DNA of 64,000 nucleotides from Fidelibacterota bacterium UBA2986 (GTDB lineage: Bacteria > Fidelibacterota > Marinisomatia > Marinisomatales > AB-629-J13), in NCBI GenBank assembly GCA_002346675.1, contig DEAI01000011.1, positions 447,530-511,529 on the forward strand, written 5' to 3'. A program made the translations under genes and the position numbers. The notes beneath the pieces are model-generated. The model ran no database searches. It was not told the origin of the DNA and saw only the letters and a list, made by a program, of their open reading frames with translations. Numbering within the stretch: position 1 is the first letter of the stretch; each line of letters begins with the position of its first letter. Of this stretch, positions 16,146 to 25,908 are shown piece by piece.

Positions 16146-18044
16146 TTATAACGGCCAAAAATATAATATCAATGGTGTTCCTGCTATGACAATGATTATT
16201 TCTAGTGGTAATCCCATACGCCAATAATCATGGAAACGATAACCTCCGGGGCCTAAAATAAGTGCATTGCATTGGTGACCAATAGGTGTCAGGAATGCAC
16301 AGGAAGCACCTACAGCTACCGCCATTAAAAAAGGGTCCATATTTACCCCTAATGAGACGGCGATACCCACACTTATTGGAGCCATAATAAGTGCTGTTGC
16401 TGCATTATTTATAACATCAGACAAACTCATTGTAATCACCATAATCAATGCAACTATGGTCCAAGTTGGGAATCCTTGAGTCAGAATAGACACTTGCTCA
16501 GCAATTAAAGATGTGGTCCCTGTGTTTTGCAGAGCATCGCTTATGGGAATCATAGCACCCAACAATACAATGATAGGCCAATCAATATTCTTATAAAGTT
16601 CACGTACAGGTAATATTCCTGTAAAAACATAAAGCAAAATTGCACCTATAAATGATATGGTTGTGGGAACAACAGATAGCATACTCAAAAGAATTGCACT
16701 AATAAAAATTAAAAGGGCATAGCTTACTTTAGAGAAGACACCTACTTCTATCTCTCGCTCAGCTAACGGTAAGAGATTAAGCTCAATCACATTGTTGTTC
16801 AATTCTTCTCTTCGCCCCTGTAATAATAGTACATCACCTACGCAAAACTGAACCATACCCAAGCGTTTATGTATTGGTTTATCTTGCCTTGCAACAGCCA
16901 TAAGAACAAGCTGGTTAGATGTACGTTTTCGTAAATAGTTACGTTTTCGCCCTACCAACGTGGATTCGGGGGAAACTACGACTTCAATAAAAGTCGTATC
17001 CTCATTTTTTAGTGAATCAATTCGGTAACGCATTTCTTTAGTAAGCCTTAAACCGTATTCGTCCATTATTTCTTTCAAATCAGCAGGATCTGCCATGGCA
17101 AGAAATTGGTCGTTTTCTTTTATTCTATTTGTTTGATTAAGTGGATTTACTTTCCCTTTCTTATCAATATAACGAATTAGAGTCAATTTATCCCCTGTTA
17201 CACTATTTACTTTTTCTACAGATTCACCAATTAATGGACTCCCTTCAGGGAAACGAATTTCTGTAACATATTTTTCCAATGAAAAAAGTGATCTAGAGGT
17301 TGGTTTTATTTGTTTTTCTCTAGGTACTAGTCTCCACCCTATCAATGCAACAAAAAGCACACCCAAAATCGCTATAATTCCCCCTACTGGTGTGAAATCA
17401 AATAGACCGAAAGGTGCAGGTTTAAATGATTCTTGTGCAATATTCATTTGGTTAAAATAGACTGCAGACGGGGATGTGCTATCGGCCAAAGCATTAGATA
17501 ATATTTGTTGTTGTTGCTCTTTTCTCAGATTGGAAATGATAATGTTTGGCGGTGTCCCAATCATTGTAATCATGCCACCAAGAATGGAAGCAAATGCAAT
17601 AGGCATTAATAAAATGCTGGGAGATCGTTTTTGTGCCCATGCTGTTTTAAGTGTAACTGGCAGCATCAACGCTAGAGCCCCTACATTATTCATAAATGCT
17701 GATAAGATCGCGATGACTCCGCCTATACTTGCAATGTGGGTAGTTTTTTTAACTGTAAATGGCTTTAAATAGCGAGCCAAGAGATCTACAACACCAGAAT
17801 TTCGTAAAGCTCGGCTGATAACTAGTACGGCTGCAACTGTAACTACTGCTGGATGACCAAATCCCATGAAGGCTTGGCTTGGAACTTCAATCAGTGAAGA
17901 TCCCTCACCTCCAAGAATTTTGTCCATGAGAACAAGTGTAAATAGTGAAACTAGTGATACAACATCATAACGCCATCGACCCCACACAAAAAGCCCAAAG
18001 GTAGCGATAATAATTATAGATATAACAATTTGGTCAGCAGTCAT
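16146..18044 (-). CDS. SLC13-type anion transporter with two RCK_C domains
   Basis: 632 residues. An N-terminal half-transporter (helices to about residue 250), a soluble middle with two TrkA-C/RCK_C-like domains (about 265-345 and 355-425), and a C-terminal half-transporter. The hairpin signatures MNNVGALALMLP and INNAATALIMAP (SLC13/ArsB-type N-N-x-A/G-T motifs) are both present. This is the YfbS/YfbS-like architecture of the DASS/ArsB superfamily, probably a sodium-driven anion carrier in the inner membrane; the substrate (sulphate, dicarboxylate or arsenite-type) cannot be decided. It stands alone on the minus strand. Confidence 0.87.
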   Translation of the reverse strand: MTADQIVISIIIIATFGLFVWGRWRYDVVSLVSLFTLVLMDKILGGEGSSLIEVPSQAFMGFGHPAVVTVAAVLVISRALRNSGVVDLLARYLKPFTVKKTTHIASIGGVIAILSAFMNNVGALALMLPVTLKTAWAQKRSPSILLMPIAFASILGGMITMIGTPPNIIISNLRKEQQQQILSNALADSTSPSAVYFNQMNIAQESFKPAPFGLFDFTPVGGIIAILGVLFVALIGWRLVPREKQIKPTSRSLFSLEKYVTEIRFPEGSPLIGESVEKVNSVTGDKLTLIRYIDKKGKVNPLNQTNRIKENDQFLAMADPADLKEIMDEYGLRLTKEMRYRIDSLKNEDTTFIEVVVSPESTLVGRKRNYLRKRTSNQLVLMAVARQDKPIHKRLGMVQFCVGDVLLLQGRREELNNNVIELNLLPLAEREIEVGVFSKVSYALLIFISAILLSMLSVVPTTISFIGAILLYVFTGILPVRELYKNIDWPIIVLLGAMIPISDALQNTGTTSLIAEQVSILTQGFPTWTIVALIMVITMSLSDVINNAATALIMAPISVGIAVSLGVNMDPFLMAVAVGASCAFLTPIGHQCNALILGPGGYRFHDYWRMGLPLEIIIVIAGTPLILYFWPL

Positions 18045-18271
18045 AATTTTAAATTTAAACTATTTTTACTTAGTTATAGAAGTTGCTCTTAAATAAATTG
18101 GTAAGCCGATCACTATTTTGAAGTTTGGAAAAACAGACCTTAAAGTTAAATAGATTTCAAAAAATAATACTGATGAAATAATCTATATATTGCTAAAAAA
18201 AAAGAGTTTAATTAGATTCGGATAATGAAAAACATATTACCTGTATATTTATCCCTGCTCGCATCGAGTTG

Positions 18272-18457
18272 ATGTTCTATTTATTAATTTTTACTTTAGC
18301 GATATGGGAATTATATTGGAAATATAAAGCACTATGGCTTTCAGCAAGAAATAATGACAAAAAATGGTTTTTTGCAATCTTAGTGATTAATTCTGTCGGA
18401 ATTTTACCAATATATTATTTGTATAGTAAAAATTACCTAAAAGTTGTGAATAGTTAA
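18272..18457 (+). CDS. Small DUF5652 membrane protein
   Basis: 61 residues from ATG 18272; a TTG sits directly before it. Two hydrophobic helices flank a basic turn: LLIFTLAIWELYWKYKALW, then KKWFFAILVINSVGILPIYYLY. This is the DUF5652 pattern. Function unknown. It is isolated between divergent and convergent neighbours. Confidence 0.7.
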   Translation: MFYLLIFTLAIWELYWKYKALWLSARNNDKKWFFAILVINSVGILPIYYLYSKNYLKVVNS

Positions 18458-18532
18458 TATTAAATAATTTTGAAATAGCCATCTTTTACAGGTTCTTTTT
18501 AGCTCTTTGTAATAAAGTAGAAATAGTAAAGT

Positions 18533-19531
18533 TTAGTAAATCCAATTTAAAATTATATTTTTGGATAGTTTTCCCGCATCAGTTAAATCTTCATCTGTCC
18601 AACCGCCAGATGTGCTTGCTCCAGGTAAAACTATAGACCACTCTTCCTCTTTATCATTTACTGCCCAGTTGCAGTGGCTAACTTTATTTGTTTTACACCA
18701 TAACATCCACTCATCTGTTTCAGGGTCTATAATACTATAACCGATTGACCCCCATTCAGTTACAAATAATGCGATACCCTCATTTAGTGCCTCTGTAGCT
18801 CTGTCTCTTAGCCATTGCTGATGGTGTATGGTATAGAAGTGCAGCGTGTATGCAATATTAGAAAAACTTATAATGGGATCAGCTGCAGCAAGATCAACCC
18901 TCTGAGACCATTCAGGTGTTCCTACTACAATTAAATTATCTGGGTCTATCGCTCTTATTGATTGTATGACTGTTAATGCATAGGGTTTAATTATGTTGCT
19001 CCAGGAAACATCAAGGGGTTCATTATAGATTTCATAGATAATATTATCATAATTACCATACAATGTTGCCATTTCTTCAAAAAACAGCACAGCCTCCTGA
19101 GTATTGTCCTCTGCATGGTGAGAGTGCCAATCTATAATTACATAAATACCCTCATCTATCGCAGCTTCCACAATGATCTTAATTTTATTTTTATTTGCAA
19201 TTTTATTATCTAAATAGCCACCTGGATCTTCAATCCCCATGGCAGCTCGAACAATCGTTGTATTCCAATCCTTCTTAAGCCAATTTACGGTTGATGAATT
19301 ATAAAACCTTTCACCACCCCAGTTATCATTACTCCAGAAAAAGCTGTTTCCAGCAAAGGAGACTTGTTCACCATGCTTATTAATAATTTTATTACCGGCA
19401 ATCTGTAAAAGACCATTTTTTTGAACCATAGTAGTATCACTTTCCCCTTCGCTCAAATTAGAAGATTTATCATTTTTTTGGCCACAAGAGATAATGAGAA
19501 TAAACAGAAATATGTAATTATATTTTATCAA
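18533..19531 (-). CDS. GH5 (endoglucanase-type) lipoprotein
   Basis: 332 residues, TTG start since no in-frame ATG exists. The signal ends in a lipobox with Cys16 (LIISCGQ), giving an outer-envelope lipoprotein. After a short linker, the GH5 barrel shows NSFFWSNDNWGGERFYN, VIIDWHSHHA, the acid/base E171 in YEIYNEPL, LHFYTIHH, and the nucleophile E259 in FVTEWGS. This matches GH5_2-type endo-beta-1,4-glucanases. The length is that of a bare catalytic domain, with no carbohydrate-binding module or T9SS tail. It is not linked to the beta-glucan locus but may broaden its substrate range. Confidence 0.9.
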   Translation of the reverse strand: MIKYNYIFLFILIISCGQKNDKSSNLSEGESDTTMVQKNGLLQIAGNKIINKHGEQVSFAGNSFFWSNDNWGGERFYNSSTVNWLKKDWNTTIVRAAMGIEDPGGYLDNKIANKNKIKIIVEAAIDEGIYVIIDWHSHHAEDNTQEAVLFFEEMATLYGNYDNIIYEIYNEPLDVSWSNIIKPYALTVIQSIRAIDPDNLIVVGTPEWSQRVDLAAADPIISFSNIAYTLHFYTIHHQQWLRDRATEALNEGIALFVTEWGSIGYSIIDPETDEWMLWCKTNKVSHCNWAVNDKEEEWSIVLPGASTSGGWTDEDLTDAGKLSKNIILNWIY

Positions 19532-19733
19532 GAGGTTAGCAAAAATACGTGCGAATTTATTATTAATAGTTACCTGTAATTTAATTCATAAAGATAAAAT
19601 TCAAATCTTATTACTGTACCATAATATTTACATTTACTTTACTTACCTCTTTGTAATAAATTGGAATTTACCATCTGTTCCGGATGTCTCATATTATTGA
19701 TAAAGTCTCTCTTAATGAAATTGGAGGATAATA

Positions 19734-21590
19734 ATTAATAAATCGCTGATTTTAGCTACTACATTTAGTGTATTGCTCAATAGTCAGATTCCTGATAAGA
19801 GAATTGTTGCTGAGTGGGAGCCAGCTATAGGAACAATGATCAGATGGCCTTTAGGCATTCCTTCAGATTTAGTTGTTGAGTTAGCAAGTGATGATATTCT
19901 ATATGTTTTAGTAGAAACAAATAACCAAGAAAATCAAGCAACAAATAACTTTAATAATTGGGGAGTAAATATTGATAATGTAGTTTTCATTAATACAGAT
20001 ACTTATAGTCATTGGACAAGAGATTATGGGCCACAGTTTGTTATTGGTGAAGAATATTGGAAGGTAGTTAATCAACATTTTAATGGTTATCCTGTAGAAA
20101 ATGGCTGTCAAGAAAATTTCTTTTTTGAGGATGATATTTATCATGAAAGTAGGCCATTACCTCCTGAATTAAGAGGCTGGGAAGAAGATGATAATACAAA
20201 TATAGATTTTGCAAATCAGATGAATTGGGAAATTCAAAATCTACCACTATACTTTACGGGTGGAAATTTTATGACTGATGGTTATGGAATGGGTTTTTCA
20301 ACAGAACTAATGGTTAATGAAAATAATATAGATAATAATGATTTTCAACAAATTGTAAGTGATGAATTATTTTTATCTAATTACCATATTTTTGATAATC
20401 CGAATGTATCAAGCATTCAACATATAGATTGTATGGCAAAATTAGTTAATTCTGAAACAATTATTATTAAAAAAGTACCAGAAACTAGCCCAGAATATGA
20501 TTGTACAGAAAATTTTGCTAATTCATTTTATGAACTAAATACCTTTTATGGTAGACCATTTAATATTTACCGAATCTATTGTCCTGAAATTAATGGAGGA
20601 TGGTGGGAACTAAATTCAGTAGCTGCATATACTAATTCACTTATATTGAATGGCAAAGTATTGGTTCCCCAGTATGGCATTCCTGAAGATATACAAGCCT
20701 TGCAGACTTATCAGGATGCAATGCCTGGTTATGAAATAATAGGATTTAATAATGATACTGGAAACCCATGGTATGGAGAAGATGCTCTACACTGTAGAAC
20801 TATGGGTGTATTTGATCCTAGTATGATGCATATATCACATAAATCTATCAGAACAGAAGATATAGCTAGCAATCAAACTATCTACGTTCAAGCAGAGATT
20901 GTTGACTATGGTGATTTTGATACAAATTTAGAATCTGTAGTCATAAATTGGAAATACAGTGTTGAAGATGGACCATTTAATCAATTCAATTTAGAATCTG
21001 AATCAAACAATATATATACAGGAACTTTTCCTAACTTAAATTCAAATTCATTGATTGAGTATTTTATTACAGCAACAAATTTAAATGGTGATACAATTTC
21101 CCACCCAAATGCAGGGTGGCATACTTTCAACACTTTAGGGCAAGAAAATATTGAACTTACAATTGAATATAATTCAGACTGGAATCTGATAGGTCTTCCA
21201 CTTGAAACAGAATATACTTTATACAATATTATTTTTCCCGAATCAATAGAAGGAACACTCTACTCTTTTAATAATGGCTACAACCTTGAATCAAACCTAT
21301 TAAATAGCGTGGGATACTGGCTAAGATTTAATGGAGAAGGAAGCATCGCTATATCAGGTATACAAATTAATGAGTTTACAATTAACCTTAATGAAGGATG
21401 GAACCTAATATCTGGAATAAGCACCTCTATAAATATTTTGGAGGTACTGGACCCGGGTGAAATTATCATATTTAGTACTCTTTATAAATTTGATTTGTAT
21501 GGATACACAACCACGGAAAATATAGAGCCGGGGAAGGGATATTGGCTTCGGGCAAATAATTCAGGATCAATTACCCTAACTAACTATTAG
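19734..21590 (+). CDS. Secreted agmatine/peptidylarginine deiminase-like enzyme with GWNL module
   Basis: About 618 residues if begun at ATT 19734. GGAGG (19723-19727) sits 6 nt upstream and the first 20 residues then form a signal peptide. No ATG or GTG start is available, and the TTG at 19773 would remove the signal. The Porphyromonas-type PAD/agmatine deiminase domain (about 20-385) keeps EWEPAIGTMIRWP, HWTRDYGPQF, LYFTGGNFMTDG, HIDCMAKLV and the catalytic cysteine C354 in ALHCRT. Next comes a Fn3-like stretch, then the tandem GWNL module (21150-21587). No FPNPFNP tail. The activity (free agmatine or protein arginine to citrulline) is undecided; export favours a peptide substrate, as in PPAD. 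Confidence 0.85.
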   Translation: MNKSLILATTFSVLLNSQIPDKRIVAEWEPAIGTMIRWPLGIPSDLVVELASDDILYVLVETNNQENQATNNFNNWGVNIDNVVFINTDTYSHWTRDYGPQFVIGEEYWKVVNQHFNGYPVENGCQENFFFEDDIYHESRPLPPELRGWEEDDNTNIDFANQMNWEIQNLPLYFTGGNFMTDGYGMGFSTELMVNENNIDNNDFQQIVSDELFLSNYHIFDNPNVSSIQHIDCMAKLVNSETIIIKKVPETSPEYDCTENFANSFYELNTFYGRPFNIYRIYCPEINGGWWELNSVAAYTNSLILNGKVLVPQYGIPEDIQALQTYQDAMPGYEIIGFNNDTGNPWYGEDALHCRTMGVFDPSMMHISHKSIRTEDIASNQTIYVQAEIVDYGDFDTNLESVVINWKYSVEDGPFNQFNLESESNNIYTGTFPNLNSNSLIEYFITATNLNGDTISHPNAGWHTFNTLGQENIELTIEYNSDWNLIGLPLETEYTLYNIIFPESIEGTLYSFNNGYNLESNLLNSVGYWLRFNGEGSIAISGIQINEFTINLNEGWNLISGISTSINILEVLDPGEIIIFSTLYKFDLYGYTTTENIEPGKGYWLRANNSGSITLTNY

Positions 21591-21654
21591 GTTTCCAACC
21601 TCCTTGCAAAAAAAGTTTATTAAGGAATCTGAACTATAATATTTAAGTTCTGTA

Positions 21655-23079
21655 ATGGTTGTAAATAAATTTTTAATCATTGTTTTCTTTTTAATATCTA
21701 TATTGAATAGTCTATCTGCTGACCCAATTCGCTATATAGATGAGGTTTTTGAAAATGTGACTATTACAGAGGATGTAGTATATGGAAATGCCCCTGATCT
21801 GCCGTTTATTTTCCTTTTTGAATGGAATACATATGATATCGACCTAGATATGGATATTTATGAACCGGTAGGAGATACAGAAACTCATCGACCGGTAATT
21901 ATATTTATTCATGCAGGAGCTTTTTTTTCAGGTCACAATGAATTAGATGATGTGGTAGCACTGTCAATTTCTGCAGCAAAAAGAGGATATGTAGCCGTCA
22001 GTATTAATTATCGTTTAGGCCTAAATATTCTAAGTAGTTATAGCGGTGAGCGGGCTGTCTATCGAGGCGTTCAAGATGCCAGTGCGGTTGTAAGATTTTT
22101 GAGAGAATTTTCCAGTGAATACAATATTGATACAAACAATATTTTTTTATGGGGGACAAGTGCCGGCTCTTTCATTGGACTTCATTTAGCATTCTCTGAA
22201 GATGACGAACGGCCTGAGTCAACTTATGGTGGTGGAGATGACCCGGATCTAGGCTGTATAGATTGTGAAGGTAACTCCTATGACCATAACAGTAAACCTA
22301 ATGCACTAGTATCTTGCTGGGGTGCAATTAAAGATTTAGAATGGATTGACCCTGAAAATAATATTCCTGTAATTTTATTTCATGGGACTGATGACCTAAT
22401 TGTCCCCTATAATTCCGGTTTTCCGTTTAGCCTTAATATTTTATTACCGTTTGTACATGGATCTAACCAAATACGGGGCAGGCTAAATGAATTAGGTCTT
22501 GATAATGAATTTCATGGTGAAGATGGGCAACCCCATGAATATTGGGGTACTGTTAACGGGAACTGGCTAAATGGACCAAATGAGTATTTTTCACAAATTC
22601 AATCGGATGCTTTTTTGTTTTTATACAATCAAATGTTTAACGGTGATATATCAATTGAATATCAGGCAGATTGGAATCTTATTGGTTTGCCCTTGGAAGT
22701 TGAAGAATCTTTATCTAACGTTCTTTTTCCAGAATCAATAGAAGGAACTTTATATTCTTTTGATGGTGGATATAACCCTGAAACAAGTCTCACTCAGGGG
22801 AAAGGATACTGGCTGAGGTTTAATGACGCGGGCAGTAATACTATTTCAGGGATTTCTATGAATGAAAATTCTATCCAATTAAATGATGGCTGGAACCTTA
22901 TTTCCGGTTTATCAGAAGATATATCCGTATTTTCCATTTTGGATTTGGACAGTATTATAATTCCTGGAACATTTTATGGTTTTAATGGCGGATATATAGA
23001 AACTATTATTCTCGAGCCAGGCGAGGGATACTGGGTCAGGACAAATGGCTCTGGCTCCATTACCTTAATAAGTGATTAA
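21655..23079 (+). CDS. Secreted alpha/beta-hydrolase (esterase) with GWNL module
   Basis: 474 residues. Signal peptide (about 1-22, ending SLSADP). The alpha/beta hydrolase domain (about 45-325) has an oxyanion-hole-like FIHAGAFFSG, SINYRLG, the nucleophile in GTSAGS, an acid in FHGTDDLIVPY, and a His in GEDGQPHEYWG. This is a carboxylesterase/BD-FAE-like enzyme, possibly deacylating polysaccharide; the substrate is unknown. The last 145 residues (22650-23076) are the tandem GWNL module, nearly the same as in the preceding gene, including identical DNA stretches such as CAATAGAAGGAAC. No T9SS tail. Confidence 0.85.
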   Translation: MVVNKFLIIVFFLISILNSLSADPIRYIDEVFENVTITEDVVYGNAPDLPFIFLFEWNTYDIDLDMDIYEPVGDTETHRPVIIFIHAGAFFSGHNELDDVVALSISAAKRGYVAVSINYRLGLNILSSYSGERAVYRGVQDASAVVRFLREFSSEYNIDTNNIFLWGTSAGSFIGLHLAFSEDDERPESTYGGGDDPDLGCIDCEGNSYDHNSKPNALVSCWGAIKDLEWIDPENNIPVILFHGTDDLIVPYNSGFPFSLNILLPFVHGSNQIRGRLNELGLDNEFHGEDGQPHEYWGTVNGNWLNGPNEYFSQIQSDAFLFLYNQMFNGDISIEYQADWNLIGLPLEVEESLSNVLFPESIEGTLYSFDGGYNPETSLTQGKGYWLRFNDAGSNTISGISMNENSIQLNDGWNLISGLSEDISVFSILDLDSIIIPGTFYGFNGGYIETIILEPGEGYWVRTNGSGSITLISD

Positions 23080-23087
23080 AGGACATT

Positions 23088-23106
23088 CCTCTTTTCAAAA
23101 AAGAGG
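23088..23106 (+). promoter_or_regulatory. Hairpin overlapping the ribosome-binding site of the next gene
   Basis: CCTCTTTT (23088-23095), a CAA loop and AAAAGAGG (23099-23106) form a perfect 8-bp stem, extendable by wobble pairs. The 3' arm contains the AGAGG/GGGG Shine-Dalgarno for the ATG at 23115. It may be a weak terminator of the esterase gene or a translational gate. No T-run follows. Confidence 0.4.
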
Positions 23107-23114
23107 GGGTGGAA

Positions 23115-23333
23115 ATGATAAACTTTTATTCTATAATTCACCTAATACAATATTTTTTACTTGGAAGATATTGGCTTAATAGTTGGATAATCTTCTTTTT
23201 AATTTCTTTGGGTTGGGAGCTATTAGAATTAATACTTCCATTTCAATTTGCGATAGAAACTATAGCAAATAAATTTGCTGACATTGTATTTAACTGTATT
23301 GGTTTTTATTTGGGGAATTTATCGAAGGTATAA
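23115..23333 (+). CDS. Small hypothetical membrane protein
   Basis: 72 residues from ATG 23115, which has a GAGGGGG Shine-Dalgarno at suitable spacing; a GTG two codons earlier is the alternative. Three hydrophobic stretches are visible, with WELLELILPFQFAIETIANKFADIVFN in the middle, a pattern seen in small VanZ-like or DUF-type membrane proteins with conserved acidic residues in helices. I cannot assign a family or role. It sits between the esterase and aldo/keto reductase genes. Confidence 0.55.
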   Translation: MINFYSIIHLIQYFLLGRYWLNSWIIFFLISLGWELLELILPFQFAIETIANKFADIVFNCIGFYLGNLSKV

Positions 23334-23346
23334 ATAAAAATAAACT

Positions 23347-24291
23347 ATGGAATATAGAAAATTAGGAGAATCGGGATTAAAAATAAGTGAACTTTCTTTT
23401 GGATCTTGGGTCACTTTTGTAAATCAATTAAATGAAAAAGATGCTATGAGCTGCATGGCATATGCCTATGATAAAGGTGTTAATTTTTTTGATAATGCTG
23501 AAGCATACGCACACGGGGAATCAGAAATATTAATGGGTGATATTTTAAAAAAACTTAAATGGGATAGAGACACCTATATAGTTTCGAGTAAAGTATTCTG
23601 GGGAGGGGACCTTCCCACACAAAAAGGGTTGTCAAAAAAACATATTCACGACGCCTGTAATGCTGCACTTATGAGGCTTAAGGTTGATTATTTAGATTTA
23701 TTTTTTTGTCACAGGCCAGACCCTGAGACTCCAATTTTAGAATCGGTTTACGCCATGAATGATCTGTTGCAACAAGGAAAAATAATGTATTGGGGAACAT
23801 CGGAGTGGAGTGCTCAAGAAATAAATGAGGCATTTTTGTGTGCAAAAAAATTTAATCTTAGGGGCCCTACAATGGAACAGCCTCAATATAATATTTTATG
23901 CAGAGAAAGATTTGAAAATGAATATAGAGAAATTTTCAAAAAATATAGAATAGGATCTACAATATGGTCTCCTCTAGCATCAGGACTTTTGACTGGAAAA
24001 TATTGTAATGGAGTCCCTAAGAATTCTCGATTTAAAGTAAAAGGATATGAATGGCTGGCTCAGTCAATGGATAGTGTTGATTTTAATAAAATAAATAGAA
24101 TAAATGATTTATCTAAAAAAATAAATATAAAACCGTCTCAATTAGCAATATTGTGGTGCTTGAAAAATAAAAATGTCAGCTCAGTTATTTTAGGAGCTTC
24201 GAAACTATCACAGCTAAAGGAAAACTTAGATTCCTTAAATTATCTAAACTTAATTACAGATGATATAATAGAAGAGATTAATGGCTATTGA
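23347..24291 (+). CDS. Aldo/keto reductase (voltage-gated K+ channel beta-subunit-like)
   Basis: 314 residues, cytosolic. The TIM-barrel AKR catalytic tetrad is visible: Asp and Tyr in FFDNAEAYAHGESE, Lys in VSSKVFWGG, His in FCHRPDP. The late segment SSVILGASKLSQLKENL is the NADPH-binding signature. It is closest by pattern to AKR6/Kvbeta-type and YghZ-like reductases (MEYRKLGESGLKISELSFGSW start). The substrate is unknown; it probably reduces reactive aldehydes. Confidence 0.93.
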   Translation: MEYRKLGESGLKISELSFGSWVTFVNQLNEKDAMSCMAYAYDKGVNFFDNAEAYAHGESEILMGDILKKLKWDRDTYIVSSKVFWGGDLPTQKGLSKKHIHDACNAALMRLKVDYLDLFFCHRPDPETPILESVYAMNDLLQQGKIMYWGTSEWSAQEINEAFLCAKKFNLRGPTMEQPQYNILCRERFENEYREIFKKYRIGSTIWSPLASGLLTGKYCNGVPKNSRFKVKGYEWLAQSMDSVDFNKINRINDLSKKINIKPSQLAILWCLKNKNVSSVILGASKLSQLKENLDSLNYLNLITDDIIEEINGY

Positions 24292-24385
24292 CATTATTCA
24301 ATATCTCTAAAAAAAGTAGAGAAGGGAACGAAAAGTTGCCACCGGATAGTTATAGATATACTTTTATTTAATACAATTTTGTTAA

Positions 24386-24979
24386 TTGAAAATCAACATA
24401 GAAATATATAAGAAAGAATGGGTATGGCAGTTTGAGAAAATTAAAACTAACCTATGTTCAATCCTTGTAAAGTTAAATCCAAAAATAGAACATATAGGAA
24501 GCACCTCCGTTCCAAATCTAGCTGCAAAGCCAATTATTGATATTCAAGTTGGGGTAAAAAATTCGTATGATTTGGATAAAACAATAGAACCAATGATCAA
24601 TAATAATTACATATATTATGAAATTTATAATTCTGTAATGCCAAACAGGAGATTATTTGTAGGTTTAAAAGATAAAAGGTATGATAAAAATTTTCAAAAT
24701 ATTTATTCAAGGGGAGATTTAATACCACATGAAAAAATCAATAAACTTAAATTAACCCATATACACATTTGGGAGTATGAGACTGATGACTGGAACAGAC
24801 ATATAATTTTTAGAGATTATTTAAGAGAACATCCAGAAATTGTAAGTCAATATGAATCTTTAAAAAAACAGTTAAGTTTAAAGGATTGGAAGGACGGTAA
24901 TGAATATAATAACGCTAAAGATAGCTTTATTAAAAAAGAGCAAGCCAAAGCGATTTTATGGTATAGGAAAAATAATTAA
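24386..24979 (+). CDS. GrpB family protein (UPF0157)
   Basis: 197 residues, TTG start (no upstream ATG). The family core is clear: HIGSTSVPNLAAKPIIDIQVGV (a nucleotidyltransferase-like GST...D-D motif) and HIHIWEYETDDWNRHIIFRDYLREH. GrpB proteins are nucleotidyltransferase-fold proteins of unknown substrate, sometimes fused to CoaE. The gene is very AT-rich, like its neighbours. Confidence 0.9.
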   Translation: MKINIEIYKKEWVWQFEKIKTNLCSILVKLNPKIEHIGSTSVPNLAAKPIIDIQVGVKNSYDLDKTIEPMINNNYIYYEIYNSVMPNRRLFVGLKDKRYDKNFQNIYSRGDLIPHEKINKLKLTHIHIWEYETDDWNRHIIFRDYLREHPEIVSQYESLKKQLSLKDWKDGNEYNNAKDSFIKKEQAKAILWYRKNN

Positions 24980-25086
24980 GCACTTTTCTCATGAACCCAT
25001 TACTAAACTTACCGCTTAGCAATAAACTGAGTATGTAGAGATAAAATGAATATTTTTTTCATAGTTTATCCATAAATTTATTTGAT

Positions 25087-25842
25087 ATGATGGCTAAAAA
25101 TAAAAAAGAAAACCCTTTTTTAAGTCTACTATTTAATATTTTTATTCCTGTAATAATATTGAAGAATGGTAATAAATGGATTGATAATTTATTAACAAAG
25201 TATCATGTTGAGGATTGGGCTAATCAGAGCTCAACAATAATTGATATATCATCAATTGTATTTTTTGTTGCACTAATTTTTCCAGTCATCTATTTCATCT
25301 ATGACCTGTTAAATCGAAAGAATATAAATTTTATATCAATTTTAGGTTTTATCAATATCCTTCTAACAGGTGGAATTGGAATTTTTGGAGCGAGGTTGGG
25401 ACTATCGAAAATATGGTTTATATTGAAAGAGGGTATGTTGCCAATGCTCATTGGGTTAATGCTTATAATAATGAGTAAGTATAGACAAAGTTCTTTCACG
25501 AATATTTTACTTAATAAAGTTCTGTTTGATATCGAAAAAATTAAATCCTATATCAAAGACGATAGGCAACAAGAATTTGAAAATGTTGTTAGAAAAACAG
25601 GATTTTATCTCATCACAGGTTTTTTTGTTAGCTCCATTATTCAGTTTATCCTTGCTTTTTTAATTGTTAAATCAAACCCAGGCGATCCTTCATTTAGTAA
25701 TGAAGTATCAACAATGACATGGGTTAGCTATATAGCAGTTTTATTACCTACCGCATTAATTTTAGGGAAAGGATTTTTGGGTTTTATCTCGGGTATAGAA
25801 ACAATAACTGGTTTAAAAAAAGAGGAGTTTATCAATTCTTAA
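25087..25842 (+). CDS. VC0807-like integral membrane protein
   Basis: 251 residues with six hydrophobic segments. The N-terminal LLFNIFIPVIILKN, the central YDLLNRKNINFISILGFINILLTGGIGIFG, and the following KEGMLPMLIGLML match the VC0807 family related to intracellular septation protein A. Function unknown. Two start codons in tandem (ATGATG at 25087). Confidence 0.75.
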   Translation: MMAKNKKENPFLSLLFNIFIPVIILKNGNKWIDNLLTKYHVEDWANQSSTIIDISSIVFFVALIFPVIYFIYDLLNRKNINFISILGFINILLTGGIGIFGARLGLSKIWFILKEGMLPMLIGLMLIIMSKYRQSSFTNILLNKVLFDIEKIKSYIKDDRQQEFENVVRKTGFYLITGFFVSSIIQFILAFLIVKSNPGDPSFSNEVSTMTWVSYIAVLLPTALILGKGFLGFISGIETITGLKKEEFINS

Positions 25843-25908
25843 TAATTATCAATGTAACCTCAATATGATTATTTTTGCAAAAAAGTATCTTCGAGGTAAT
25901 TTAAACCA

